From assembly GCF_050231725.1 (NCBI RefSeq), contig NZ_CP077172.1, positions 1,302,001-1,366,000 of the forward strand: a stretch of DNA of 64,000 bases, written 5' to 3'. Every line of letters begins with the position of its first letter. Position 1 is the stretch's first letter. This document shows positions 18,102 through 25,068 of the stretch, piece after piece. Position numbers and translations under genes: made by a program. The stretch comes from Fusobacterium nucleatum_L. GTDB lineage: Bacteria; Fusobacteriota; Fusobacteriia; Fusobacteriales; Fusobacteriaceae. The notes under the pieces were generated by a model. That model worked only from the letters and a program-made list of their open reading frames with translations. It searched no databases and was not told the DNA's origin.

Positions 18102-19447
18102 AAGATGACACAATAAGAAAAGTAGCTCTGGATATTGGAAATAACAGGATAAAATTATTAGTTGGGGAAATAAGTTCGGATTTTCAAAAGATAGCTGTTA
18201 CCAAGTATGTAAATGTTGAGAGCAGAGGGATTCAAAAATCTGTAATAGAAAATTCAGAACAACTAGCTGAAGCAATTGGAGAAGCTATAAGAAAAGCAGA
18301 AAGTTTAGAAGATCCTATAACTAAGGTTTCAATAGCTTTGGGTGGGTCAAAAATATTTTCAAGTACTGTTAATGTAAAACTTTCTTTTCCAGAAAGAGAA
18401 ATTGAAGAGGCTGATATAGATAACTTATTAAAACAAGCAAAAAAAGAAGTGTTCTCCGGAAAAGCAGGAGAATATAGAATACTTTATAAAGAAGTATATA
18501 ATAAAAAACTTGATAGACCTGGAATAGTTAAACAACCAATAGGAATGATTAGTAAAGAATTGCAAGCTGATGTTCATTTTATTTATGTTGAGGAAGATTA
18601 TGTTCAAAAAATAACACAAATCATAAATAAAATAGGAGTAGATGTAGGAAGAGTATATTTAAACTCATATGCTTCAGCAAAAGGAACTCTTGATGAAGAA
18701 GCTTGGAAAAAAGGAGTAGTTTTTGTAGATATAGGCTATGGTTCAACTAGTGTAATAATTTTAAAATATGGAAAAGTTCTATATGCTAAGACTATTTCAT
18801 TAGGAAAAATGCATTATATCTCTGATTTAACATATAAGTTTAAGATTTCTACTGAAGAGGCAGAAAGAATAGTACAAAAGTTAATAAATAAAGAATTTGA
18901 AGCAGATAATACAATAAGATGTGGAACCAAAAAGATCTTGCTAAGAGATATAAGGGATGTAATTTCAGCAAGGACAGAAGATATTATAGAATTTATAAAA
19001 AGTACAATAGAAATAGCAAATTTTGATGAATCCTATCAAAAAGGAATTATTTTAACTGGAGGAACAGTAGAAATAGAGGGGATTTTTGAAAGAATTGCAA
19101 GTAGATTTAATTATTTAGTAAGAAAAATGGAACCAATACCATTAAAAGGTTTAAGTAATCCTTCTTATAGTGATGCAGTAGTTGTAGGAATTTTCTTAGA
19201 GGATATGGAAAAGGAATATCAAAATCACAGAAGAATGGAAAAAGAAAAGGAAAAAACTTCTGAATTAGAAAGTGAAAAAAATCTAAAAGAAATACCTTCA
19301 GATGATAGAAATGTTGATAAAAAGAATAATATAAAAACAGGTATGAAAGAAGAAATAGATGTCTTTTTAGAAGAAATAAAAGAAATTGAGGATGAAGAGG
19401 TTGGAAAGTTAGAGAAGATTTTAAAATGGGTTAAGGAACTTTTCTAA
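18098..19447 (+). CDS. ftsA: Cell division protein FtsA
   Basis: A 449-residue actin-like ATPase that tethers FtsZ to the membrane. It has the SHS2/actin fold order: ALDIGNNRIKLLVGE (phosphate 1), a 1C subdomain around SSTVNVKLSFPEREIEE, FVDIGYGSTSVIILK (phosphate 2) and ILTGGTVEIEGI (adenosine). After a charged linker rich in Lys and Glu, the C-terminus ends in an amphipathic helix (GKLEKILKWVKELF) fit for membrane binding. It overlaps ftsQ and precedes ftsZ by 23 bases. Confidence 0.95.
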   Translation: MKDDTIRKVALDIGNNRIKLLVGEISSDFQKIAVTKYVNVESRGIQKSVIENSEQLAEAIGEAIRKAESLEDPITKVSIALGGSKIFSSTVNVKLSFPEREIEEADIDNLLKQAKKEVFSGKAGEYRILYKEVYNKKLDRPGIVKQPIGMISKELQADVHFIYVEEDYVQKITQIINKIGVDVGRVYLNSYASAKGTLDEEAWKKGVVFVDIGYGSTSVIILKYGKVLYAKTISLGKMHYISDLTYKFKISTEEAERIVQKLINKEFEADNTIRCGTKKILLRDIRDVISARTEDIIEFIKSTIEIANFDESYQKGIILTGGTVEIEGIFERIASRFNYLVRKMEPIPLKGLSNPSYSDAVVVGIFLEDMEKEYQNHRRMEKEKEKTSELESEKNLKEIPSDDRNVDKKNNIKTGMKEEIDVFLEEIKEIEDEEVGKLEKILKWVKELF

Positions 19448-19470
19448 GCTAGCATAAGGAGGATATGGTT

Positions 19471-20553
19471 ATGACAGATATAATGAAAGATCTTGTAAAA
19501 ATAAAAGTAATAGGTGTTGGTGGAGGTGGAGGAAATGCCATCAACGATATGATTTATTTAGGAGTAACAGGAGTAGAGTATATAGCAGCAAATACAGATA
19601 GACAAGATTTAGAAAAGTCACTAGCTGATGTAAAATTACAAATTGGTGAAAAACTAACTAAAGGACAAGGAGCTGGAGCTGATCCAGAAACTGGAAGATT
19701 AGCTGCAGAAGAAGATATTGAAAAAATTCAAGAATTACTAAAAGGAACAGATATGCTATTTATAACAGCTGGAATGGGTGGAGGAACTGGGACAGGTGCT
19801 GCACCAGTAATAGCTAAAATAGCAAAAGAACTTGATATTTTAACTGTTGCAGTTGTAACAAAACCATTTAGTTTTGAAGGTGGAAAAAGAAAGAAAAATG
19901 CTGATGCAGGAATAGACCTTTTAAGAGCTAATATAGACAGTTTAGTTGTTATACCTAATAATAAATTATTTGATTTACCAGATAAATCGATAACTTTACA
20001 AAATGCATTTAAAGAAGCAAATAATATTTTAAGAATAGGAATAAAAGCTGTAGTTGAATTAGTATTAGGACAAGGATATATCAATCTTGACTTTGCTGAT
20101 ATTAAGTCTGTGTTAAAAGATTCAGATATAGCTGTGTTAGGATTTGGAGATGGAGAAGGAGAAAACAGAGCTATAAAGGCTGCTGAAAAAGCATTACAAT
20201 CTCCATTGCTTGAAAAATCTATTCAAGGAGCAGATAAAATTCTTATTAACTTAAGAACATCCGAAGACGTTGGATTAAATGAATCACAATTAGTTACAGA
20301 TGTAATTAGAGATGCTGCTGGAAAAAATCCTGAAGATGTAATGTTTGGGGTAACAATAGTGCCAGAATTTACAGATAGAATTGAAATTACAATAATTGCA
20401 AATAATTTTAAAGATGAAGTTGAAACAAATACAGAATCTAGAGTAAAAATGGAAACTGGAAAAACAACAGAAAGCTTAAAAGAAAATGAAAGCCAAAAAG
20501 ATTCAAGTGATATATTTGATATTCCACCTTGGATGAGAGAAAATAAAAGATAA
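19471..20553 (+). CDS. ftsZ: Cell division GTPase FtsZ
   Basis: A 360-residue tubulin-like GTPase that forms the Z ring. It shows GVGGGGGNAINDM, the signature GMGGGTGTGAAPVIA, the T7 synergy loop (NLDFADIKSVL) and a conserved C-terminal peptide DIFDIPPWMRENKR that binds FtsA and ZapA-type partners. The linker is short. ATG 19471 is taken as the start because AAGGAGG ends 8 bases before it; ATG 19465 would be too close. Last gene of the mur-fts operon, interrupted downstream by an insertion sequence. Confidence 0.97.
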   Translation: MTDIMKDLVKIKVIGVGGGGGNAINDMIYLGVTGVEYIAANTDRQDLEKSLADVKLQIGEKLTKGQGAGADPETGRLAAEEDIEKIQELLKGTDMLFITAGMGGGTGTGAAPVIAKIAKELDILTVAVVTKPFSFEGGKRKKNADAGIDLLRANIDSLVVIPNNKLFDLPDKSITLQNAFKEANNILRIGIKAVVELVLGQGYINLDFADIKSVLKDSDIAVLGFGDGEGENRAIKAAEKALQSPLLEKSIQGADKILINLRTSEDVGLNESQLVTDVIRDAAGKNPEDVMFGVTIVPEFTDRIEITIIANNFKDEVETNTESRVKMETGKTTESLKENESQKDSSDIFDIPPWMRENKR

Positions 20554-20602
20554 TATTAACTAAAAAGGGGCTGTTGCAAATTAAATAATTGAGCCCAAAA
20601 AG

Positions 20603-20648
20603 AAAAATGACACTAAAAAACATTTTTTTGTAATTTAGTGTCATTTTT
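20603..20648 (+). terminator. Strong hairpin in the IS left end
   Basis: Perfect 15-bp arms AAAAATGACACTAAA (20603-20617) and TTTAGTGTCATTTTT (20634-20648), ending in a T run. It can terminate transcription arriving from ftsZ, so shielding the transposase from outside promoters and giving ftsZ a 3' end. Confidence 0.7.
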
Positions 20649-20713
20649 AATTTAAAAAAGTATATTACATAAATTTTTTAGAAATTTTCTTCAAAATTTA
20701 ATATAATATACTT

Positions 20714-22195
20714 ATGATAAAACCAATTAATAATAACAAATATTTTAAATTTTTTCAACCTAAACTTTTTTACATTAACAATGATATTGACAATGATGAC
20801 CCTGTTAGGCTTCTTAGCGCCATTTTGGAGGAAATGGATTTTTCTAATTTATTGCAAGTTTTTCCTAACAAAACTAAGGTACATCCTGTTAATATGTTTG
20901 CTGTAATCATTTATGCTTACTCACAAGGTAAATATTCTACAAGGGACATTGAATTTCTTTGTAGAGATAGTCAAAGAACTCAATACTTGTTAAATTCGCT
21001 TAATGTTCCTAGTTATTCAACTATTTCTCGCTTTCTTTCAAAGGCTAGTGATATCATCTATGAATTATTTTGTCAATTTGTAGAAAAACTTTTTAAATTA
21101 AGTGAGATTCCTACTGAAACTATTTACATTGATGGAACTAAAATTGAAGCTTATGCTAATAAATACAGCTTTGTTTGGAAAAAATCTACTTTAAAATATA
21201 AAGAAAAACTTGAAGAAAATATACTAGAATTAATTGATGAATTCAATAAATATTTTAATAAAGAGAAAGAATTAGACAATATTTTTGATATTTTTTCATA
21301 TTTAAAAAAACTTAAAATTCAAAAAATTTATGGTAGAGGTAAAAGAAAAAGTAAGGAACAACTATTTTTAGAAAAGGCTCAGTCCTATGTTGAAAAATTC
21401 AATAAATATACTAACTATCTAGAAATTTTAGGAGAAAGAAATAGCTTTTCTAAAACTGATAAAGAAGCTACATTTATGAGAATGAAGGAAGATTACATGC
21501 GCAATGGACAATTAAAACCAGGGTATAATCTTCAAATTGGTGTAATTAGTGAATATATTGCTTCCTATCAAATTTTCCATAATCCAGCAGATACAAAAAC
21601 TTTAATTCCATTTCTTGAAAAAATAAAATCTCAAAATATAGAAATCAAGAATGTAGTAGCAGATGCAGGATATGAAAGTTTTCCTAATTATGAATATTTA
21701 GAAAAAAATAATTATGTATCTTACATAAAACCAATATATTATGAGAAATCAAAAACTAGAAAATATCAAAAAAATTTAAATAGAGTTGAAAATTTAGAAT
21801 ACGATGAAAAAGAAAATAGGTTATTTAGGAAAGATGGGTTAGAACTAGAATTCCAATATTATGATGAAGATGGAAAAACAATCTATTTTAAAAACCCAGA
21901 AACAGAAAAAATAATAAAATATAATAATGAATTTAGAAGATTATCAAAAAAATCAAAAGATAATATAGAAAGTGACTTAGGAAAGCAACTAAGGATGAAT
22001 AGAAGCATTCAAGTAGAAGGAGCTTTTGCAGTATTAAAAGAAGATATGAAACTGCGCAAGTTAAAAGTTAGAGGTAAAAATAGCACAAAGAGAGAAATAG
22101 GACTATTTTGTATAGCCTATAATTTTAATAAATATCTTGCAAAATTAAGTAGAAAAAAGCAAGGAGTAGTATTACATCCATTAAAAATAGCTTAA
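20714..22195 (+). CDS. IS1182 family transposase
   Basis: A 493-residue DDE transposase. The N-terminal DUF772-like part (LLSAILEEMDF to SQGKYSTRDIEFLCRDSQ and PSYSTISRFLS) is typical of IS1182/IS5-like enzymes. The catalytic acids lie in YIDGTKIEAYANKYSF, VVADAGYESFPNYEYL, and the EGAFAVLKEDMKLRKLKVRG segment followed by the Y-rich C-terminus. The frame is complete. It cuts and pastes the surrounding element. Confidence 0.92.
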   Translation: MIKPINNNKYFKFFQPKLFYINNDIDNDDPVRLLSAILEEMDFSNLLQVFPNKTKVHPVNMFAVIIYAYSQGKYSTRDIEFLCRDSQRTQYLLNSLNVPSYSTISRFLSKASDIIYELFCQFVEKLFKLSEIPTETIYIDGTKIEAYANKYSFVWKKSTLKYKEKLEENILELIDEFNKYFNKEKELDNIFDIFSYLKKLKIQKIYGRGKRKSKEQLFLEKAQSYVEKFNKYTNYLEILGERNSFSKTDKEATFMRMKEDYMRNGQLKPGYNLQIGVISEYIASYQIFHNPADTKTLIPFLEKIKSQNIEIKNVVADAGYESFPNYEYLEKNNYVSYIKPIYYEKSKTRKYQKNLNRVENLEYDEKENRLFRKDGLELEFQYYDEDGKTIYFKNPETEKIIKYNNEFRRLSKKSKDNIESDLGKQLRMNRSIQVEGAFAVLKEDMKLRKLKVRGKNSTKREIGLFCIAYNFNKYLAKLSRKKQGVVLHPLKIA

Positions 22196-22252
22196 AAAAA
22201 TGAAAAATAATGGACTTGTGTTAAGTTTGCCCCAAAATCAAAATAAAACTTG

Positions 22253-22290
22253 AAATAGGATAGAATTCTAAAAGATTTCTATTTTTTTTA
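22253..22290 (+). terminator. Terminator after the transposase gene
   Basis: ATAGAA (22260-22265) pairs with TTCTAT (22277-22282), followed by a run of eight T. An alternative AAATAG/CTATTT pairing also exists. It lies inside the right end of the IS. Confidence 0.5.
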
Positions 22291-22362
22291 TTGAGAAAGA
22301 AAAAAGCTGTCACAAATTAATGATAAAAATCATCAATTTGCAACAGCCCCTTTTCTAATAAA

Positions 22363-22950
22363 CTAAATATCTAATAAATTAATATATGAATAATTTTCTA
22401 AATTGTCACAAAACTCTTTATTTATTCTAACTTTAAAAACTATCTTTTCTAAAAAAGATTTATCAATAATTTCAGCTTTATAATCTTTCAGTAATTTTTC
22501 TAATTCTCCTAATCTTTCGTAAGGAATTTCAAAAATTAAATTTATTTTATCAATAAAATCAATAATTTCAGCCTCATTTATAGCAAGTTTAGCTGTCTTA
22601 GCATAATTTCTAACTAGGCCTCCTGCCCCTAATTTAATTCCACCAAAATACCTTGTAGCAATCACAACCAAATTGGTTACTCCCATATAATTGATAATAT
22701 CTCCCATAGGTTTTCCAGCTGTTCCACTTGGCTCACCATCATCATCAACCTTAAAAAATTCTAAACCATTGTTGTTTATTTTATAAGCTGAGCAGTTATG
22801 AGTTGCATCTGAATGGATATTTTTTATATGCAGTATATAATCCTCAGCTTCTTCTTTTGAAAATACAGGCTTTATATAACCAATAAATTTTGATTTTTTT
22901 TCTTCAAATTCTATTTTACATTCATTTTTTATAGTTTTTAAATTTTCCAT
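22363..22950 (-). CDS. YigZ/IMPACT family protein
   Basis: A 195-residue protein of the UPF0029 (IMPACT/YigZ) family. The signature region (SDATHNCSAY, then DDDGEPSGTAGKPM and VVIATRYFGGIKLGAGGLVRNY) is complete, and a small ferredoxin-fold C-terminal domain follows. Eukaryotic IMPACT modulates Gcn2; the role of bacterial members is uncertain, with proposed ties to translation or RNA. It converges on ftsZ, with an insertion sequence between. Confidence 0.9.
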   Translation of the reverse strand: MENLKTIKNECKIEFEEKKSKFIGYIKPVFSKEEAEDYILHIKNIHSDATHNCSAYKINNNGLEFFKVDDDGEPSGTAGKPMGDIINYMGVTNLVVIATRYFGGIKLGAGGLVRNYAKTAKLAINEAEIIDFIDKINLIFEIPYERLGELEKLLKDYKAEIIDKSFLEKIVFKVRINKEFCDNLENYSYINLLDI

Positions 22951-22978
22951 ATCATCTCACATTGTATTTTATATAAAA

Positions 22979-23003
22979 AAGGTAACAAAATTTTTGTTAC
23001 CTT
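22979..23003 (-). terminator. Terminator of pepA
   Basis: AAGGTAACAAAA (22979-22990) is complementary to TTTTGTTACCTT (22992-23003). Read on the minus strand the hairpin is followed by a T run, so it ends pepA. Confidence 0.75.
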
Positions 23004-23024
23004 AATTATATCATAGAAATAAGT

Positions 23025-24461
23025 TTAGTTTTTACTATCTTTTATATATGAGTAAACAGTTCTAAATACTTGACCTGTTGCACCTTTTTGACAGTAATAA
23101 GGGTTAGCTCCACTTGCCCAAGCAGTTCCTGCTATATCTAGGTGTACCCATTTTGTATCATCTATAAATTCTTCTAAGAATTTAGCAGCATTTGTAGATC
23201 CTCCCCATCTTACACCAGTATTTTGCATATCAGCATAAGGAGATTTTAAATTTTTCTTAAATATATCAAACATTGGCATTTGCCAGAAATATTCATTCCA
23301 TTTTTCAGAAGCATCTATAACTTTTCTAGCCATTTTATCATCATTAGTAAATACTCCTGTAACATCTTCACCAAGAGCAACCATAACAGCTCCTGTTAAA
23401 GTGGCAGCATCTATAACTTCATCAACTTTTTCTTTTCTAACTATATAAGTTAAAGCATCAGCTAATGTCAATCTTCCTTCCGCATCTGTATTAGTAATTT
23501 CTATTGTTTTTCCATTCATAGCAGTTAAAATATCACCAGGTCTATAAGCATTAGGTCCTATTGAATTTTCACAAGCAGCTACAACACAAGTTACATTCTT
23601 TTTAAGTTTCATTTTAGCAATAGAACACATAGCTCCTATCATAGTTGCTGCTCCACCCATATCACATCTCATAGTAAGCATACTTTCAGTAGGTTTTAAA
23701 GATAATCCTCCTGTATCATAAGTAAGCCCTTTTCCTACAAGTCCATAAGTATATTTAGATTTAGCATCTCCTTTATATCTCATAACAATAACATAAGGTC
23801 TGTGATGAGCAGCTCTTGCAACACCAAGATAAGCAGTCATTCCTAATTTTTGAGCTTTCTTTTCATCTAGTATTTCAACTTGGAAACCAAAGTCTTTTCC
23901 TAATTTTTCAGCTCTATCAGCAAGTTCTTTTGGATTTAATACTTCTGCTTGTTCATTTACTAAATCTTTTACTATATTAGATATTTTTGCAAGTTCATAT
24001 CCTTCTATTAATTTTGGAACTTTCTTATCTGTTAAGTAAGAAACTTCTAAAAATTCTTCTTTTTTCTTTGAAAAATATTTATCAAATTTATAGTTGATAT
24101 GTTCAATAACTTCTGCAACAACATCCATATCATCTAAATCTTTATCAGCAAAACTTAAAAATACATTTCCAGTAATATTTTTTAAACCATCAAAAAGATA
24201 TTGTCTTATATTTTTAGCATCTAATTTTTTCTTTTCACCTAAACCTATAACAATAAAATCTATAACTTTTTTCTTATTTACAAGTGTCATAGAAATTTTT
24301 TCAGAAGATTTTGCAGTAAATCTATTTTTTTTGATAACTTCTTCAGCAAGTTTTTTACTTTCTTTATCTAAATAATCTGGTAATGCAACTTTTCCAGAAG
24401 TAGCTACAAGTATATATTTATCATAACTATCTTCATATTTTTTAACACATTTAAAACTCAT
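23025..24461 (-). CDS. pepA: Leucyl aminopeptidase (M17, PepA family)
   Basis: A 478-residue cytosolic metallo-aminopeptidase that removes N-terminal residues from peptides, using two metal ions in a hexamer. The catalytic C-terminal domain has VGKGLTYDTGGLSLKP (metal and catalytic Lys), MRCDMGGAATMIGAM, and the family signature NTDAEGRLTLADAL. The N-terminal third is variable, as usual. Its 5' side faces a small intergenic region before the HxlR gene. Peptide catabolism fits an amino-acid-fermenting anaerobe. Confidence 0.95.
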   Translation of the reverse strand: MSFKCVKKYEDSYDKYILVATSGKVALPDYLDKESKKLAEEVIKKNRFTAKSSEKISMTLVNKKKVIDFIVIGLGEKKKLDAKNIRQYLFDGLKNITGNVFLSFADKDLDDMDVVAEVIEHINYKFDKYFSKKKEEFLEVSYLTDKKVPKLIEGYELAKISNIVKDLVNEQAEVLNPKELADRAEKLGKDFGFQVEILDEKKAQKLGMTAYLGVARAAHHRPYVIVMRYKGDAKSKYTYGLVGKGLTYDTGGLSLKPTESMLTMRCDMGGAATMIGAMCSIAKMKLKKNVTCVVAACENSIGPNAYRPGDILTAMNGKTIEITNTDAEGRLTLADALTYIVRKEKVDEVIDAATLTGAVMVALGEDVTGVFTNDDKMARKVIDASEKWNEYFWQMPMFDIFKKNLKSPYADMQNTGVRWGGSTNAAKFLEEFIDDTKWVHLDIAGTAWASGANPYYCQKGATGQVFRTVYSYIKDSKN

Positions 24462-24535
24462 AAAATTCCTCCTAATAATTTAATTTTTACATCATATTAA
24501 GAATATACCACTTAATATACATTATTTCAACTATT

Positions 24536-24898
24536 TTACAAATCTTCAGGTAAATTCATCTTAAAATTATCAAATTTGATTGATTTTGCATAGTCTCTTC
24601 CCCATAAAATAAGAGATTTTAATATAGGAATTATAGATTTTCCATATTCTGTTAATGTGTATTCAACTTTTGGAGGAACAACAGGATAAACTTTTCTTTC
24701 TATTAATTTATCATCTTCTAATTCTCTTAATTGCCGAGTCAACATTCTTTCATTTATAGACGGAATAAATCTTTTTAATTCACTATGACGAGCCACGGAA
24801 TTTATATTGATGTAATATAAGATAATTGGTTTCCATTTCCCACCAACTATATCCAATGTAAACTCAAAAAAACAATTATATTTTTTATTTTTATCCAT
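24536..24898 (-). CDS. HxlR-type regulator, YodB/CatR-like candidate
   Basis: A 120-residue winged-helix regulator. The HxlR pattern is clear: FTLDIVGGKWKPIILYYI, RHSELKRFIPSINERMLTRQLRELEDDKLI and YPVVPPKVEYTLTEYGKSI. The only cysteine (Cys9) lies just before the first helix, the position of the thiol sensor in Bacillus YodB/CatR. ATG 24898 is preferred over GTG 24907 because AGGGG lies 8 bases upstream. It is divergent from the CoA-disulfide reductase gene, and a TACT-N7-AGTA site lies between them. Confidence 0.9.
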   Translation of the reverse strand: MDKNKKYNCFFEFTLDIVGGKWKPIILYYININSVARHSELKRFIPSINERMLTRQLRELEDDKLIERKVYPVVPPKVEYTLTEYGKSIIPILKSLILWGRDYAKSIKFDNFKMNLPEDL

Positions 24899-24965
24899 TT
24901 TGCTCACCCCTTTTTCATATTTTAATATTAATCAGTAAAAAAGTAAATACGGACAAAAAAGACTG

Positions 24966-24997
24966 TACTTTACAAAAGTACCATATATAGTTATACT
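24966..24997 (+). promoter_or_regulatory. Promoter of the CoA-disulfide reductase gene with overlapping dyad operator
   Basis: The -35 TTTACA (24969-24974), 17-base spacer and -10 TATACT (24992-24997) drive the rightward gene. A dyad, GTACTTT-ACA-AAAGTAC (24965-24981), covers the -35 box and contains TACT-N7-AGTA (24966-24980). That spacing matches what I recall of the YodB/CatR operator of HxlR-family repressors. Confidence 0.65.
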
Positions 24998-25068
24998 GAT
25001 ATTATATAAAAATATATTGTATTTTAAAATAAAATTGACTAATAAATAGCTTAAAAGGAGGCTTAATT

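Larger units (their letters stand above)
20563..22354 (+). mobile_element. IS1182-type insertion sequence
   Basis: A 1.79-kb element bounded by perfect 20-bp inverted repeats: AAAAGGGGCTGTTGCAAATT at the left (20563-20582) and its reverse complement at the right (22335-22354). CTA at 20560-20562 and 22355-22357 may be the target duplication. One transposase gene fills it. It sits in the short gap between the stop codons of ftsZ and yigZ, which would be only about 15 bases without it. The transposase reading frame is intact, so the element may be active. Confidence 0.88.
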
